Position numbers and translations under genes: made by a program | Part shown: positions 1-5,075 of the stretch, in pieces | Position numbering within the stretch: the first letter of the stretch is position 1 | How the letters are laid out: each line of letters starts with the position of its first letter | Source of the DNA: JBMNNS01 sp050942625 | GTDB taxonomy: Bacteria > Bacillota > Dethiobacteria > DTU022 > UBA8154 | Assembly (NCBI GenBank): GCA_050942625.1 | Contig: JBMNNS010000101.1 | Coordinates: forward strand, 1 to 5,083 | DNA: 5,083 nucleotides | Direction: 5' to 3' | The notes under the pieces: model-generated | Databases searched by the model: none | What the model saw: only the letters and a program-made list of their open reading frames with translations | Told to the model about the DNA's origin: nothing

Positions 1-1189
1 CCATGGCCGCCTGGTCCTCCAACATCCCCCATAACTGTGCTTCCTCTACACCCTCTTCAAGATAATGGGCCATGCCCTTTTCTGGTTGATAGCAACGATC
101 GAGGAGCATCTGCAGGGTTTCCAAGGCATGACTATACCACTGTGGTTCAGCAAGTATCACGGCTGCTGAAAAAAGAGAACGAACCAAATAGGCATTCCAA
201 TTTACATAGATTGTCCTGTCAATGGCAGGCTTCTCCCTTTGCTGCCTTTTTTCCAGCGGCAAAGCGTAATATGCTTCATCAGCATCCTGAGAGCCTGCCC
301 AACCCTTCATATTGGGAAGGTAAAGGTTGTTCTCCAGATAGCCCAAAGTCTCCCTTGCAGCCTGGGCAAATATTTCATCGGCAGTCAGCTTATAACTGAT
401 CAACAACACGGATAATAAGCGGGCATTATCCTCCAACATCTTTTCGTAATGGGGTATACTCCAGTCCCGGGTAGTGCTGTAACGGAAAAATCCCCCTTCC
501 ACCGGATCAAAAATACCGCCGCTGTACATGGAACGCAGGGTATGGGTAAAAATCTTTTCCCACTTTTGATCCCCTTCATAAACATAGGCAATTTGAGATA
601 GCTCAAGAGCTTCCACCATAGGAAACTTGGGAGCCTTGCCAAAACCACCGTATTCTCGATCAAAATTGGTTTTGAATTGATCGGCTATAAACCCAATCAG
701 ATCTGCAAACGTTTCTGTCTCGTAGGTGCCTTCCTTGACCTGGTAGGTTTCTTTAAGGGGAATAGCCGTCTTCTTGCGTTCCCCTGCCCCCTCCCGTTCG
801 TGTTCTTTCGCAACTTCCTCTGGTTGTTCCTTATAATAACGGGCTACGCTTTTCAAGACATCAGCCATTTTCCCGGGAGGCAGGTATGTCCCGCCGGTAA
901 TCAGTTCCCCTTCTGGGGTTAGGAAAGCGGTTGTCGGCCACCCTCCCAGATTATAACGGGCATTAATATCGGGCCTCCGATCCGTGTCTACCCTCACCGG
1001 AACAAAGTTTTCCGCAATCCCAGCAATAACTCTGGCATCGCTATACGTCGTTTCATCCATAACATGACACCAATGGCACCAGCTGCCACTAATAGAAAGT
1101 AAAAGAGGTTTTTTCTCCTTAGCCGCCTTCTCAAATGCTTCTTTCCCCCATTCATGCCATTGTATTGTTTGGCTTTCCTTATTACTCAT
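1..1189 (-). CDS. DUF255 / YyaL-SPATA20 family thioredoxin-fold protein (3' end beyond window)
   Basis: An open frame of 396 codons runs without a stop from an ATG at 1189 to the left edge, so the C-terminus is missing. The N-terminal 125 residues are a thioredoxin-like domain with the family signature WCHWCHVM (residues 37-44, candidate redox cysteines C38 and C41), then GGWPTTAFLTPEG (82-94) and GGTYLPPGKM (99-108). The helical (alpha/alpha-barrel-like) part follows, with GGFGKAPKFP (181-190), GGFFRYSTTRDW (232-243), the PHYEKMLEDNA block (246-256) and QDADE (301-305). These blocks are diagnostic of the family also called YyaL or spermatogenesis-associated protein 20. Its biochemical role is not established, though the fold suggests thiol redox chemistry joined to a sugar-enzyme-like barrel. 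No signal peptide is seen, so it is probably cytoplasmic. Both the thioredoxin part and the segment after QDAD look shorter than usual. The family call is firm; the function is unknown. Confidence 0.93.
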   Translation of the reverse strand, partial: MSNKESQTIQWHEWGKEAFEKAAKEKKPLLLSISGSWCHWCHVMDETTYSDARVIAGIAENFVPVRVDTDRRPDINARYNLGGWPTTAFLTPEGELITGGTYLPPGKMADVLKSVARYYKEQPEEVAKEHEREGAGERKKTAIPLKETYQVKEGTYETETFADLIGFIADQFKTNFDREYGGFGKAPKFPMVEALELSQIAYVYEGDQKWEKIFTHTLRSMYSGGIFDPVEGGFFRYSTTRDWSIPHYEKMLEDNARLLSVLLISYKLTADEIFAQAARETLGYLENNLYLPNMKGWAGSQDADEAYYALPLEKRQQREKPAIDRTIYVNWNAYLVRSLFSAAVILAEPQWYSHALETLQMLLDRCYQPEKGMAHYLEEGVEEAQLWGMLEDQAAM

Positions 1190-1194
1190 AAAAA

Positions 1195-1200
1195 CCCCCC
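1195..1200 (-). promoter_or_regulatory. G-only ribosome binding site of the DUF255 gene
   Basis: A run of six G lies 5 nt before the ATG at 1189 on the minus strand, with TTTTT as spacer. It is a non-canonical Shine-Dalgarno sequence that would need G-U pairs with the anti-SD. It fixes the start, because no other in-frame start with a better site is visible. An overlapping ATG at 1202 is out of frame and meets a stop within a few codons. Confidence 0.6.
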
Positions 1201-1207
1201 ATGCCTT

Positions 1208-1237
1208 TTTATATATTGTCCCCCGGCGCAAAGTAAA
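1208..1237 (-). promoter_or_regulatory. weak sigma-A-like promoter candidate for the DUF255 gene
   Basis: In the 111-bp gap between the lipoprotein stop and the DUF255 start, the minus strand has TTTACT (1237-1232, 4 of 6 matches to TTGACA). It is followed 16 nt later by TATATA (1215-1210), overlapping TATAAA (1213-1208, spacer 18). The start site would lie only about 14 nt before the ATG, which is tight but leaves room for the G-run RBS. No terminator is visible in this gap, so read-through from the lipoprotein gene is an equal possibility. Confidence 0.25.
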
Positions 1238-1300
1238 ATAACAACCCTTGTGCAGGTAAGTTCTGTAACTACTGGAAAATGGGGAGTTAACAATTTTTGG

Positions 1301-2314
1301 CTAGCTGGGCAAATCACTGCTTTTATTTTTTTGCAGCTGTGTTTTTTTCTTTTTTATAAACCCTTTAATCTTCCAGGCAGCAAAAATGAGGACAACAATG
1401 GAAACCAGCAAGGGTAAAGAACCGATTGCCATGACCAGAAAATTGGAAATTCCCCTGAAAAGGCGGTTTGTGTTTAATACCAAGAGGTTCCCTGTTCTTT
1501 CTCCAAAGTTACCGAATCCACCTGTAACCACCCGGCTATGGGGATCCTTTTCCTGCAGGGTTATATCCAGGGTGGAAAAGCGAACTTGCTCCTGCAAATA
1601 TTTGAATTCTGCCGTCATTGCCTCCAGATCGCCACGGATCCGTCCCAGTTCTTTTTCTATCTGCAAAATTTCTTCAATGTTCCCGGCTCTTTCCAGCAGA
1701 TCCCTCATGCGCTGCTCCTGAGCTTCCAGGTTCTTTAGACGTGCCTCCAGATCGATATACTTCATAGTAACATCATCTGTATAAATATGTTCGTTTTTTG
1801 CTTTTCCAAGCTCTTTCACCTGGTTTAGGGTTTCCCGGAACTTATCCTCCGGGATGCGCAGTGTAAGACGCCCCGCCCTGCGTTCCTGGGTTAGATCATA
1901 GAATTCGACAGAGGAAACGTAGCCGCCCAGCCGCTCGACCATTAACTGTATTTCGTTGGAAGCCTCCACCACCTCCCCTACCTCCAGGGTTAGCCGTGCA
2001 TTTTGTATGAGGTAACGTTTCCCGACCACCGCTGCTTCTACAACATTTCCCGTCTCCCCGGCCTCACCGGCACCTGCTTCCCCATCAGACAGGTACCCGG
2101 CCGGCATTTCCACGTTGTAGAAAGCTGCTGACGGGGTTGAAGTTGGCGCAAAGTCCATTGCTTCTTCATTCACTGCATCCTTACAAATGGGAGCCCCACA
2201 ACCTGCAACTGCAAGAAAAAAGGCTAGAAGCAGAAGCATTACCGCCATAAAACGGCCCCTGCCCCGGGTAAATATTTGCTTTTTTCCCCTCGTTCCAATC
2301 CTTTTAGAAGCCAT
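1301..2314 (-). CDS. DUF4349 domain lipoprotein with C-terminal membrane helix
   Basis: This gene encodes a 337-residue envelope protein of the DUF4349 family; its molecular function is unknown. The start is ATG 2314, chosen because AAGGAGGGGG lies 6 nt upstream. The frame stays open for 33 more codons to a GTG at 2413, but that start has no convincing RBS. Residues 1-22 are basic, 23-38 form a hydrophobic h-region, and the lipobox VAGC puts the lipid-modified cysteine at C39. A low-complexity G/A/E/S-rich linker spans about 55-95. The DUF4349 region (about 99-254) begins with YLIQNARLTLEV and contains GGYVSSVEFYD (130-140), GRLTLRIPEDKF (148-159) and YIDLEARLKNLEAQE (186-200). Residues 186-245 are charged heptad-like sequence, probably a coiled coil. 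A membrane helix spans about 291-314, followed by a Lys-rich tail from 316 on. The protein is therefore probably lipid-anchored outside and also membrane-spanning at its C-terminus. An alternative start is ATG 2248, preceded by AGGGG, directly before the signal peptide. Confidence 0.9.
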   Translation of the reverse strand: MASKRIGTRGKKQIFTRGRGRFMAVMLLLLAFFLAVAGCGAPICKDAVNEEAMDFAPTSTPSAAFYNVEMPAGYLSDGEAGAGEAGETGNVVEAAVVGKRYLIQNARLTLEVGEVVEASNEIQLMVERLGGYVSSVEFYDLTQERRAGRLTLRIPEDKFRETLNQVKELGKAKNEHIYTDDVTMKYIDLEARLKNLEAQEQRMRDLLERAGNIEEILQIEKELGRIRGDLEAMTAEFKYLQEQVRFSTLDITLQEKDPHSRVVTGGFGNFGERTGNLLVLNTNRLFRGISNFLVMAIGSLPLLVSIVVLIFAAWKIKGFIKKKKTQLQKNKSSDLPS

Positions 2315-2320
2315 AATGTT

Positions 2321-2330
2321 CCCCCTCCTT
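2321..2330 (-). promoter_or_regulatory. strong ribosome binding site of the DUF4349 lipoprotein gene
   Basis: AAGGAGGGGG on the minus strand lies 6 nt before ATG 2314. It is the best Shine-Dalgarno match near this gene and decides the start over the longer in-frame GTG at 2413. Confidence 0.85.
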
Positions 2331-2445
2331 TTTGTTGAGACGACGGTAAAAATAGCAAAAACAAAGCGGATGAAAAAAGCAACTGCCCGGCTATGTTTTA
2401 GATGCCGTGGCACTTTCTTTTCCCCAATGTTTTCCCTAACATAAT

Positions 2446-2470
2446 GACGCTACTCGTTCTAAAAAGTTCC
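2446..2470 (-). promoter_or_regulatory. ECF-sigma-type promoter driving the DUF4349 lipoprotein gene
   Basis: On the minus strand, GGAAC (2470-2466) is followed by a T-rich spacer and then CGTC (2449-2446). The distance between AAC and CGTC is exactly 16 nt. Known Bacillus ECF promoters of the SigM/SigW type have an AAC-containing -35 and a CGTC or CGTA -10 separated by about 16 nt, with Ts just after AAC, as here. The start would be near 2439, giving a leader of about 125 nt before ATG 2314. The site lies downstream of the terminator of the preceding gene, which is where an independent promoter is needed. Assignment to a particular sigma factor is inference. Confidence 0.6.
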
Positions 2471-2499
2471 CTATCTGGGCAATGGTCGTATTACATTTT

Positions 2500-2534
2500 A
2501 AAAAAAAGCTGGGAAATAGCGTTTATCTCCCAGC
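2500..2534 (-). terminator. intrinsic terminator of the flavoprotein gene
   Basis: On the minus strand an 11-bp stem (GCTGGGAGATA, 2534-2524, with TATTTCCCAGC, 2518-2508, including one G-U pair) closes a 5-nt loop (2523-2519). It is followed at once by eight T (2507-2500). This is a textbook Rho-independent terminator, 113 nt after the flavoprotein stop codon. It separates that gene from the lipoprotein gene. Confidence 0.92.
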
Positions 2535-2647
2535 AAAGCACATAAACTATTTATTATATTTTCCCTGACAATGCTGTATACCTGAAATTCTACCTTATTA
2601 TGTTATCTCGTTGTTACCTAATTACACAAAAAGGTTTGCAAAAAGGC

Positions 2648-4729
2648 TTAGCGTTGGCCCAACTCATTCATCTTATTTAAAGTTTCGCTGATCGACTCAC
2701 CAAAGTTGTTCACTTCCTCGGGCTTAAAGCTGCAAAGGGTAAGGCGATCTTCTTCCAAGCCCACATCCTTCAAAATGGACTTCACGCGGGTTACGCGCTG
2801 GTTGGCCCAGAACATCGTTTTTTGGAAAGGACAGGAGTTACCCTCCAGGTTTTCATCACAACCAGATACAATTACACTATCCGCACCAAGTTCAAAAGCC
2901 TTCAGGATGTGGGTAGTATCTATTTTAGAAATACAGGGGAACTTCACAACCCCAATATTTTTCGCCTTATTTTTGACAAAACCTTCGTTGAATTCCGGAA
3001 GTGCATAAGCACCAAGACCACAGGCCATGATCAACACGGAAGGTGCACCATTCTTATTGGCAACCATTTCCTTCACAACCGGCTCCATTTGCTCTTCGGC
3101 TTCCTTAATATAGGGGGTCCTGAATTCTATTGCTAAGTTGGGGCAGACAGTCAGGCAAAGGCCGCAGGCCTGGCATTGAAAGTCCCGGATCATCAAATCG
3201 CCTTCATCGCTTACAACCGGCACATTATACGGGCAGGTGCGCGCACAGGTAAGGCATTCAGCACATTTATCTACTATCCTCAAGGCCCCTGCGGCGCATC
3301 CCAGGCAACGGCTGCTCTCCATGACCGCCATGGCCATCGTATAGCCTTTTTCAATCGGCTTAAAGTTATCGCAACGTTCCTCTGCGGTCAACATAGGAAT
3401 GACATTGCGGGCAATTTTCTTTACTTCTTTGGCTACATCAGCAGCCAGTTCGGGCAGGGGTTCATCCTCTTTAATCATGGAACTAAGGAAAACCTTGCCC
3501 TCTAAGTAATTGCTGACCCCCAGGGCCACAGCCCGGGCATGGGCCATCGCTTTGACAGCCGTGGTGGGGCCGATGGCAATTTCACCACAGGCAAAAACAT
3601 CATCGATCGGTGTTTTCATAGTTTCCGGATCATATTTAAGCCGACCGTTTTCAACAGGTACGCCTGCCTTTTCAACTGCTACCAGATCGGAACCCTGACC
3701 AATCGCAAAAATTATGGTATCACCGGGAATGACTGTCAGGTTGTCTTCATTATAGGTGGGGTTAAACCTGCCGTCCGCATCAAAAACAGCGGTGCATTCT
3801 TTGACCTCCAGGCCGACAATCTTTCCGTTTTCTACCAAGACAGCATTGGGGCCGCAGGAATTATTAAATTCGACGCCTTCTTCCTTGGCTTCTTCTATCT
3901 CCCAGGTAAAAGCAGGCATTTCTGGCTCGGATTCCAGGCAGCCCAACCTTACCTTGGCTGCGCCACAGCGAACCGCTGAACGTGCCACGTCCATGGCCAC
4001 GTTACCACCACCGATTACAATCACCTCACGCCCATCCAACCTGAAATTATTCCTCTTGGAATTGCGCAGAAAATCCAGCGCCAGGAGAACATGCTCGTGG
4101 TCGGCGTTGGGGATGGGAAGGCTACGGCTGGCAGTCAGCCCTACGGAAATAATAATTGCTTTATAACCTTCTTTTCTAAGATCATCCAGGTTGAAATCTG
4201 TTCCAAACTCCAGGCCTGTTTTAAACTCTACACCCAATTTTTTTAGTAAATCAATATCGCGGTCAATGGTTTCATCGGGAAGGCGGTAAAGGGGAATAAA
4301 ATTGCGGGGGGCCCCTCCAACATCCTTTTCTCTTTCAAAAACGGTTACCCGGCAACCCTTCATAACCAGGTCAAAAGCTGCCATCTGGCCGGCAGGGCCG
4401 GAACCGATAATAGCCACTTTTTTCTGCTCATCCGCCGGCGGGGCTTCCAAGGCTAAATTACCAAATTCCACTGCAGCCCTTTTCAGGCCCCTGATAGAAA
4501 GAGCCTCGTCCACATTTTGGCGACGGCATTCATCTTCACAGTGATGGGCACAGATTGTCCCGCAAACGGAAGCAAGGGGGTTATCCTTCCTGATAACCTC
4601 CAGTGCACGATCAAAATCCCCAATTGCGATTAAACGTAGATATTCCCTAATTTCCTGGTGAATAGGACAGGCTACCTGACAAGGAGGTAAACCTTGAAAA
4701 TCCTCCTCAATGCCATTCTTTTTTGACAT
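2648..4729 (-). CDS. FAD-dependent NAD(P) oxidoreductase fused to 2[4Fe-4S] ferredoxin and MvhD/FlpD-like domains
   Basis: This 693-residue protein is probably a cytoplasmic electron-transfer flavoprotein; its substrate partner is unknown. The start is ATG 4729, with AGGAG 8 nt upstream; an in-frame GTG at 4738 overlaps that RBS and is less likely. Residues 15-90 are a GltD/dihydropyrimidine-dehydrogenase-type Fe-S domain with C17, C21, C56, C60, C64 and C68. The flavoprotein core follows: FAD-binding GSGPAG (109-114) with acidic E132, a second dinucleotide fold GGGNVAMD (240-247), and a C-terminal FAD segment with FACGEIAIGPTTAV (379-392). An extra C475/C478 pair precedes two 4Fe-4S motifs (C489, C492, C495, C499 and C519, C522, C525, C529). 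Residues 564-690 resemble MvhD/FlpD, the [2Fe-2S] subunit linking hydrogenase or formate dehydrogenase to HdrABC, with C570, C599, C624 and C633. No hdr, hydrogenase or formate dehydrogenase gene is in the window. NADH/NADPH:ferredoxin or Hdr-type electron transfer is inference. Confidence 0.93.
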   Translation of the reverse strand: MSKKNGIEEDFQGLPPCQVACPIHQEIREYLRLIAIGDFDRALEVIRKDNPLASVCGTICAHHCEDECRRQNVDEALSIRGLKRAAVEFGNLALEAPPADEQKKVAIIGSGPAGQMAAFDLVMKGCRVTVFEREKDVGGAPRNFIPLYRLPDETIDRDIDLLKKLGVEFKTGLEFGTDFNLDDLRKEGYKAIIISVGLTASRSLPIPNADHEHVLLALDFLRNSKRNNFRLDGREVIVIGGGNVAMDVARSAVRCGAAKVRLGCLESEPEMPAFTWEIEEAKEEGVEFNNSCGPNAVLVENGKIVGLEVKECTAVFDADGRFNPTYNEDNLTVIPGDTIIFAIGQGSDLVAVEKAGVPVENGRLKYDPETMKTPIDDVFACGEIAIGPTTAVKAMAHARAVALGVSNYLEGKVFLSSMIKEDEPLPELAADVAKEVKKIARNVIPMLTAEERCDNFKPIEKGYTMAMAVMESSRCLGCAAGALRIVDKCAECLTCARTCPYNVPVVSDEGDLMIRDFQCQACGLCLTVCPNLAIEFRTPYIKEAEEQMEPVVKEMVANKNGAPSVLIMACGLGAYALPEFNEGFVKNKAKNIGVVKFPCISKIDTTHILKAFELGADSVIVSGCDENLEGNSCPFQKTMFWANQRVTRVKSILKDVGLEEDRLTLCSFKPEEVNNFGESISETLNKMNELGQR

Positions 4730-4737
4730 CTTCTTCA

Positions 4738-4742
4738 CTCCT
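4738..4742 (-). promoter_or_regulatory. ribosome binding site that sets the flavoprotein start
   Basis: AGGAG on the minus strand, within AGAAGGAG (4745-4738), lies 8 nt before ATG 4729. The upstream in-frame GTG at 4738 shares its first base with this motif, so ribosomes positioned here would initiate at the ATG. Confidence 0.75.
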
Positions 4743-4790
4743 TCTGCAAAATTTTGAAAATTAGCCTGGCGCTAAACAAGAGCCGAAACA

Positions 4791-4811
4791 CAATAATTGA
4801 ATGAATTATTG
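4791..4811. promoter_or_regulatory. 21-bp perfect dyad, possible operator
   Basis: CAATAATT (4791-4798) and AATTATTG (4804-4811) are perfect 8-bp inverted repeats separated by 5 nt. The dyad is centred about 72 bp upstream of the flavoprotein ATG. There is no T-tract and little GC, so it is not a terminator. Its size and symmetry suit a dimeric repressor or activator site, but it matches no specific regulator consensus that I recognise, including Rex and Fnr. In such AT-rich DNA chance is possible. Confidence 0.35.
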
Positions 4812-4853
4812 AAAACCTGCCTCCGCCTATTTCTCTTCTATAAATTAATTCTC

Positions 4854-4882
4854 CTTTTAAAACATTTTTCCTGCTATGTGAA
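4854..4882 (-). promoter_or_regulatory. weak sigma-A-like promoter candidate for the flavoprotein gene
   Basis: On the minus strand TTCACA (4882-4877, 5 of 6 matches to TTGACA) is followed 17 nt later by TAAAAG (4859-4854, 4 of 6 matches to TATAAT). Transcription would begin near 4847 and run through the dyad at 4811-4791 before reaching the gene. Other AT-rich hexamers in this leader could also serve. Confidence 0.3.
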
Positions 4883-4916
4883 CCTATATTTTCATTTTTC
4901 TTGGAGCGAAGAATAA

Positions 4917-4935
4917 GGTGTCAGGGGAAGGTTCT
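4917..4935. repeat. GGTGTCAGGGGAAGGTTCT motif, possible REP half-site
   Basis: This 19-bp GC-rich block stands out in an AT-rich intergenic region and abuts the MITE-like element. From memory, closely similar motifs of the GGTGTCAGGGGACGGTTCT type recur in many Clostridia as repeated extragenic elements. No second copy or inverted partner is in this window, so the call rests on recall. Confidence 0.35.
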
Positions 4936-4937
4936 AA

Positions 4938-5075
4938 ACCACTGAAAAAGCCGGTTTTATAAAAAACTGCCGCTACTGTCATCCTGAGCGATAGCGAAGG
5001 AGCTTGGTTTTAAGCTGCTAAAAGATTCTTCATTCACTTCGTTCATTCAGAATGGTTACGGACTTTTTCAGTGGT
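4938..5075. repeat. MITE-like palindromic repeat with 13-bp terminal inverted repeats
   Basis: ACCACTGAAAAAG (4938-4950) and its exact complement CTTTTTCAGTGGT (5063-5075) bound a 138-bp element. Inside, TCATCCTGAGCGATAGCGAA (4980-4999) is mirrored imperfectly by the complement of ATTCTTCATTCACTTCGTTC (5025-5044). At the centre AGCTT (5001-5005) and AAGCT (5012-5016) form a small hairpin. All three layers share a midpoint near 5007, so the whole element can fold as one long imperfect hairpin. The core resembles the TCATCCTGAGCGAAGCGAAGG / TTCGCTCAGAATG repeats known from many bacterial genomes. No transposase ORF is present and no target duplication is obvious at the ends. It may be a non-autonomous mobile element or a REP-type extragenic palindrome. 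Confidence 0.65.

Larger units (their letters stand above)
2331..2647. other. intergenic region between flavoprotein and lipoprotein genes
   Basis: The gap between the two genes is 333 bp if the lipoprotein RBS is included. On the minus strand it holds, in order, about 113 nt of AT-rich 3' UTR with no convincing ORF, the intrinsic terminator (2534-2500), the ECF-type promoter (2470-2446), and a leader of about 125 nt. The leader is T-rich and stays in frame with the lipoprotein gene up to 2413, but lacks a good RBS there. It carries two GGGAAAA direct repeats 13 nt apart, between about 2417 and 2437. No RNA gene or riboswitch fold was recognised. Confidence 0.7.
4743..4916. other. AT-rich leader and upstream region of the flavoprotein gene
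   Basis: About 174 bp without a supported gene lie between the flavoprotein RBS and the repeats at the right edge. On the minus strand an AAAAGGAG motif (about 4858-4851) is not followed by a start codon at a usable distance. The notable contents are the 21-bp dyad and the weak promoter candidate, listed separately. Confidence 0.6.

Noticed and set aside
37..399. Open frame of 120 codons on the plus strand
   Set aside because: It lies antisense to the DUF255 gene, whose conserved motifs are clear in the minus frame. The plus frame shows no recognisable domain or RBS.
400..663. Open frame of 87 codons on the minus strand
   Set aside because: It is a different minus frame inside the DUF255 gene. 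The true frame runs unbroken from 1189 to the window edge with family motifs, so this is a shadow and not a sign of a frameshift.
1250..1276. Imperfect dyad CAGGTAAGTTC / AACTACTGG in the gap after the lipoprotein gene
   Set aside because: The stem needs two bulges and has no following T-tract, so it is not a terminator.
1154..1417. Plus-strand open frame of 87 codons bridging the gap between the DUF255 and lipoprotein genes
   Set aside because: It overlaps both minus-strand genes, and its sequence is explained by T-rich intergenic DNA and the Lys-rich tail of the lipoprotein. No supporting RBS or homology is recognisable.
2553..2558. Perfect minus-strand TATAAT between the flavoprotein stop and its terminator
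   Set aside because: The hexamer 17 nt upstream (GTATAC) is a poor -35, and transcription would stop at the terminator within about 50 nt. A chance match in AT-rich DNA is more likely than a small RNA promoter.
3539..3979. Long plus-strand frames (also 3756-4166, 3176-3505 and 2822-3136) opposite the flavoprotein gene
   Set aside because: They are antisense shadows of a gene with continuous, well-recognised domains. None has its own family motif.
4738..4738. GTG at 4738 as the flavoprotein start, adding three residues
   Set aside because: It overlaps the AGGAG ribosome binding site, which is correctly spaced only for the ATG at 4729.
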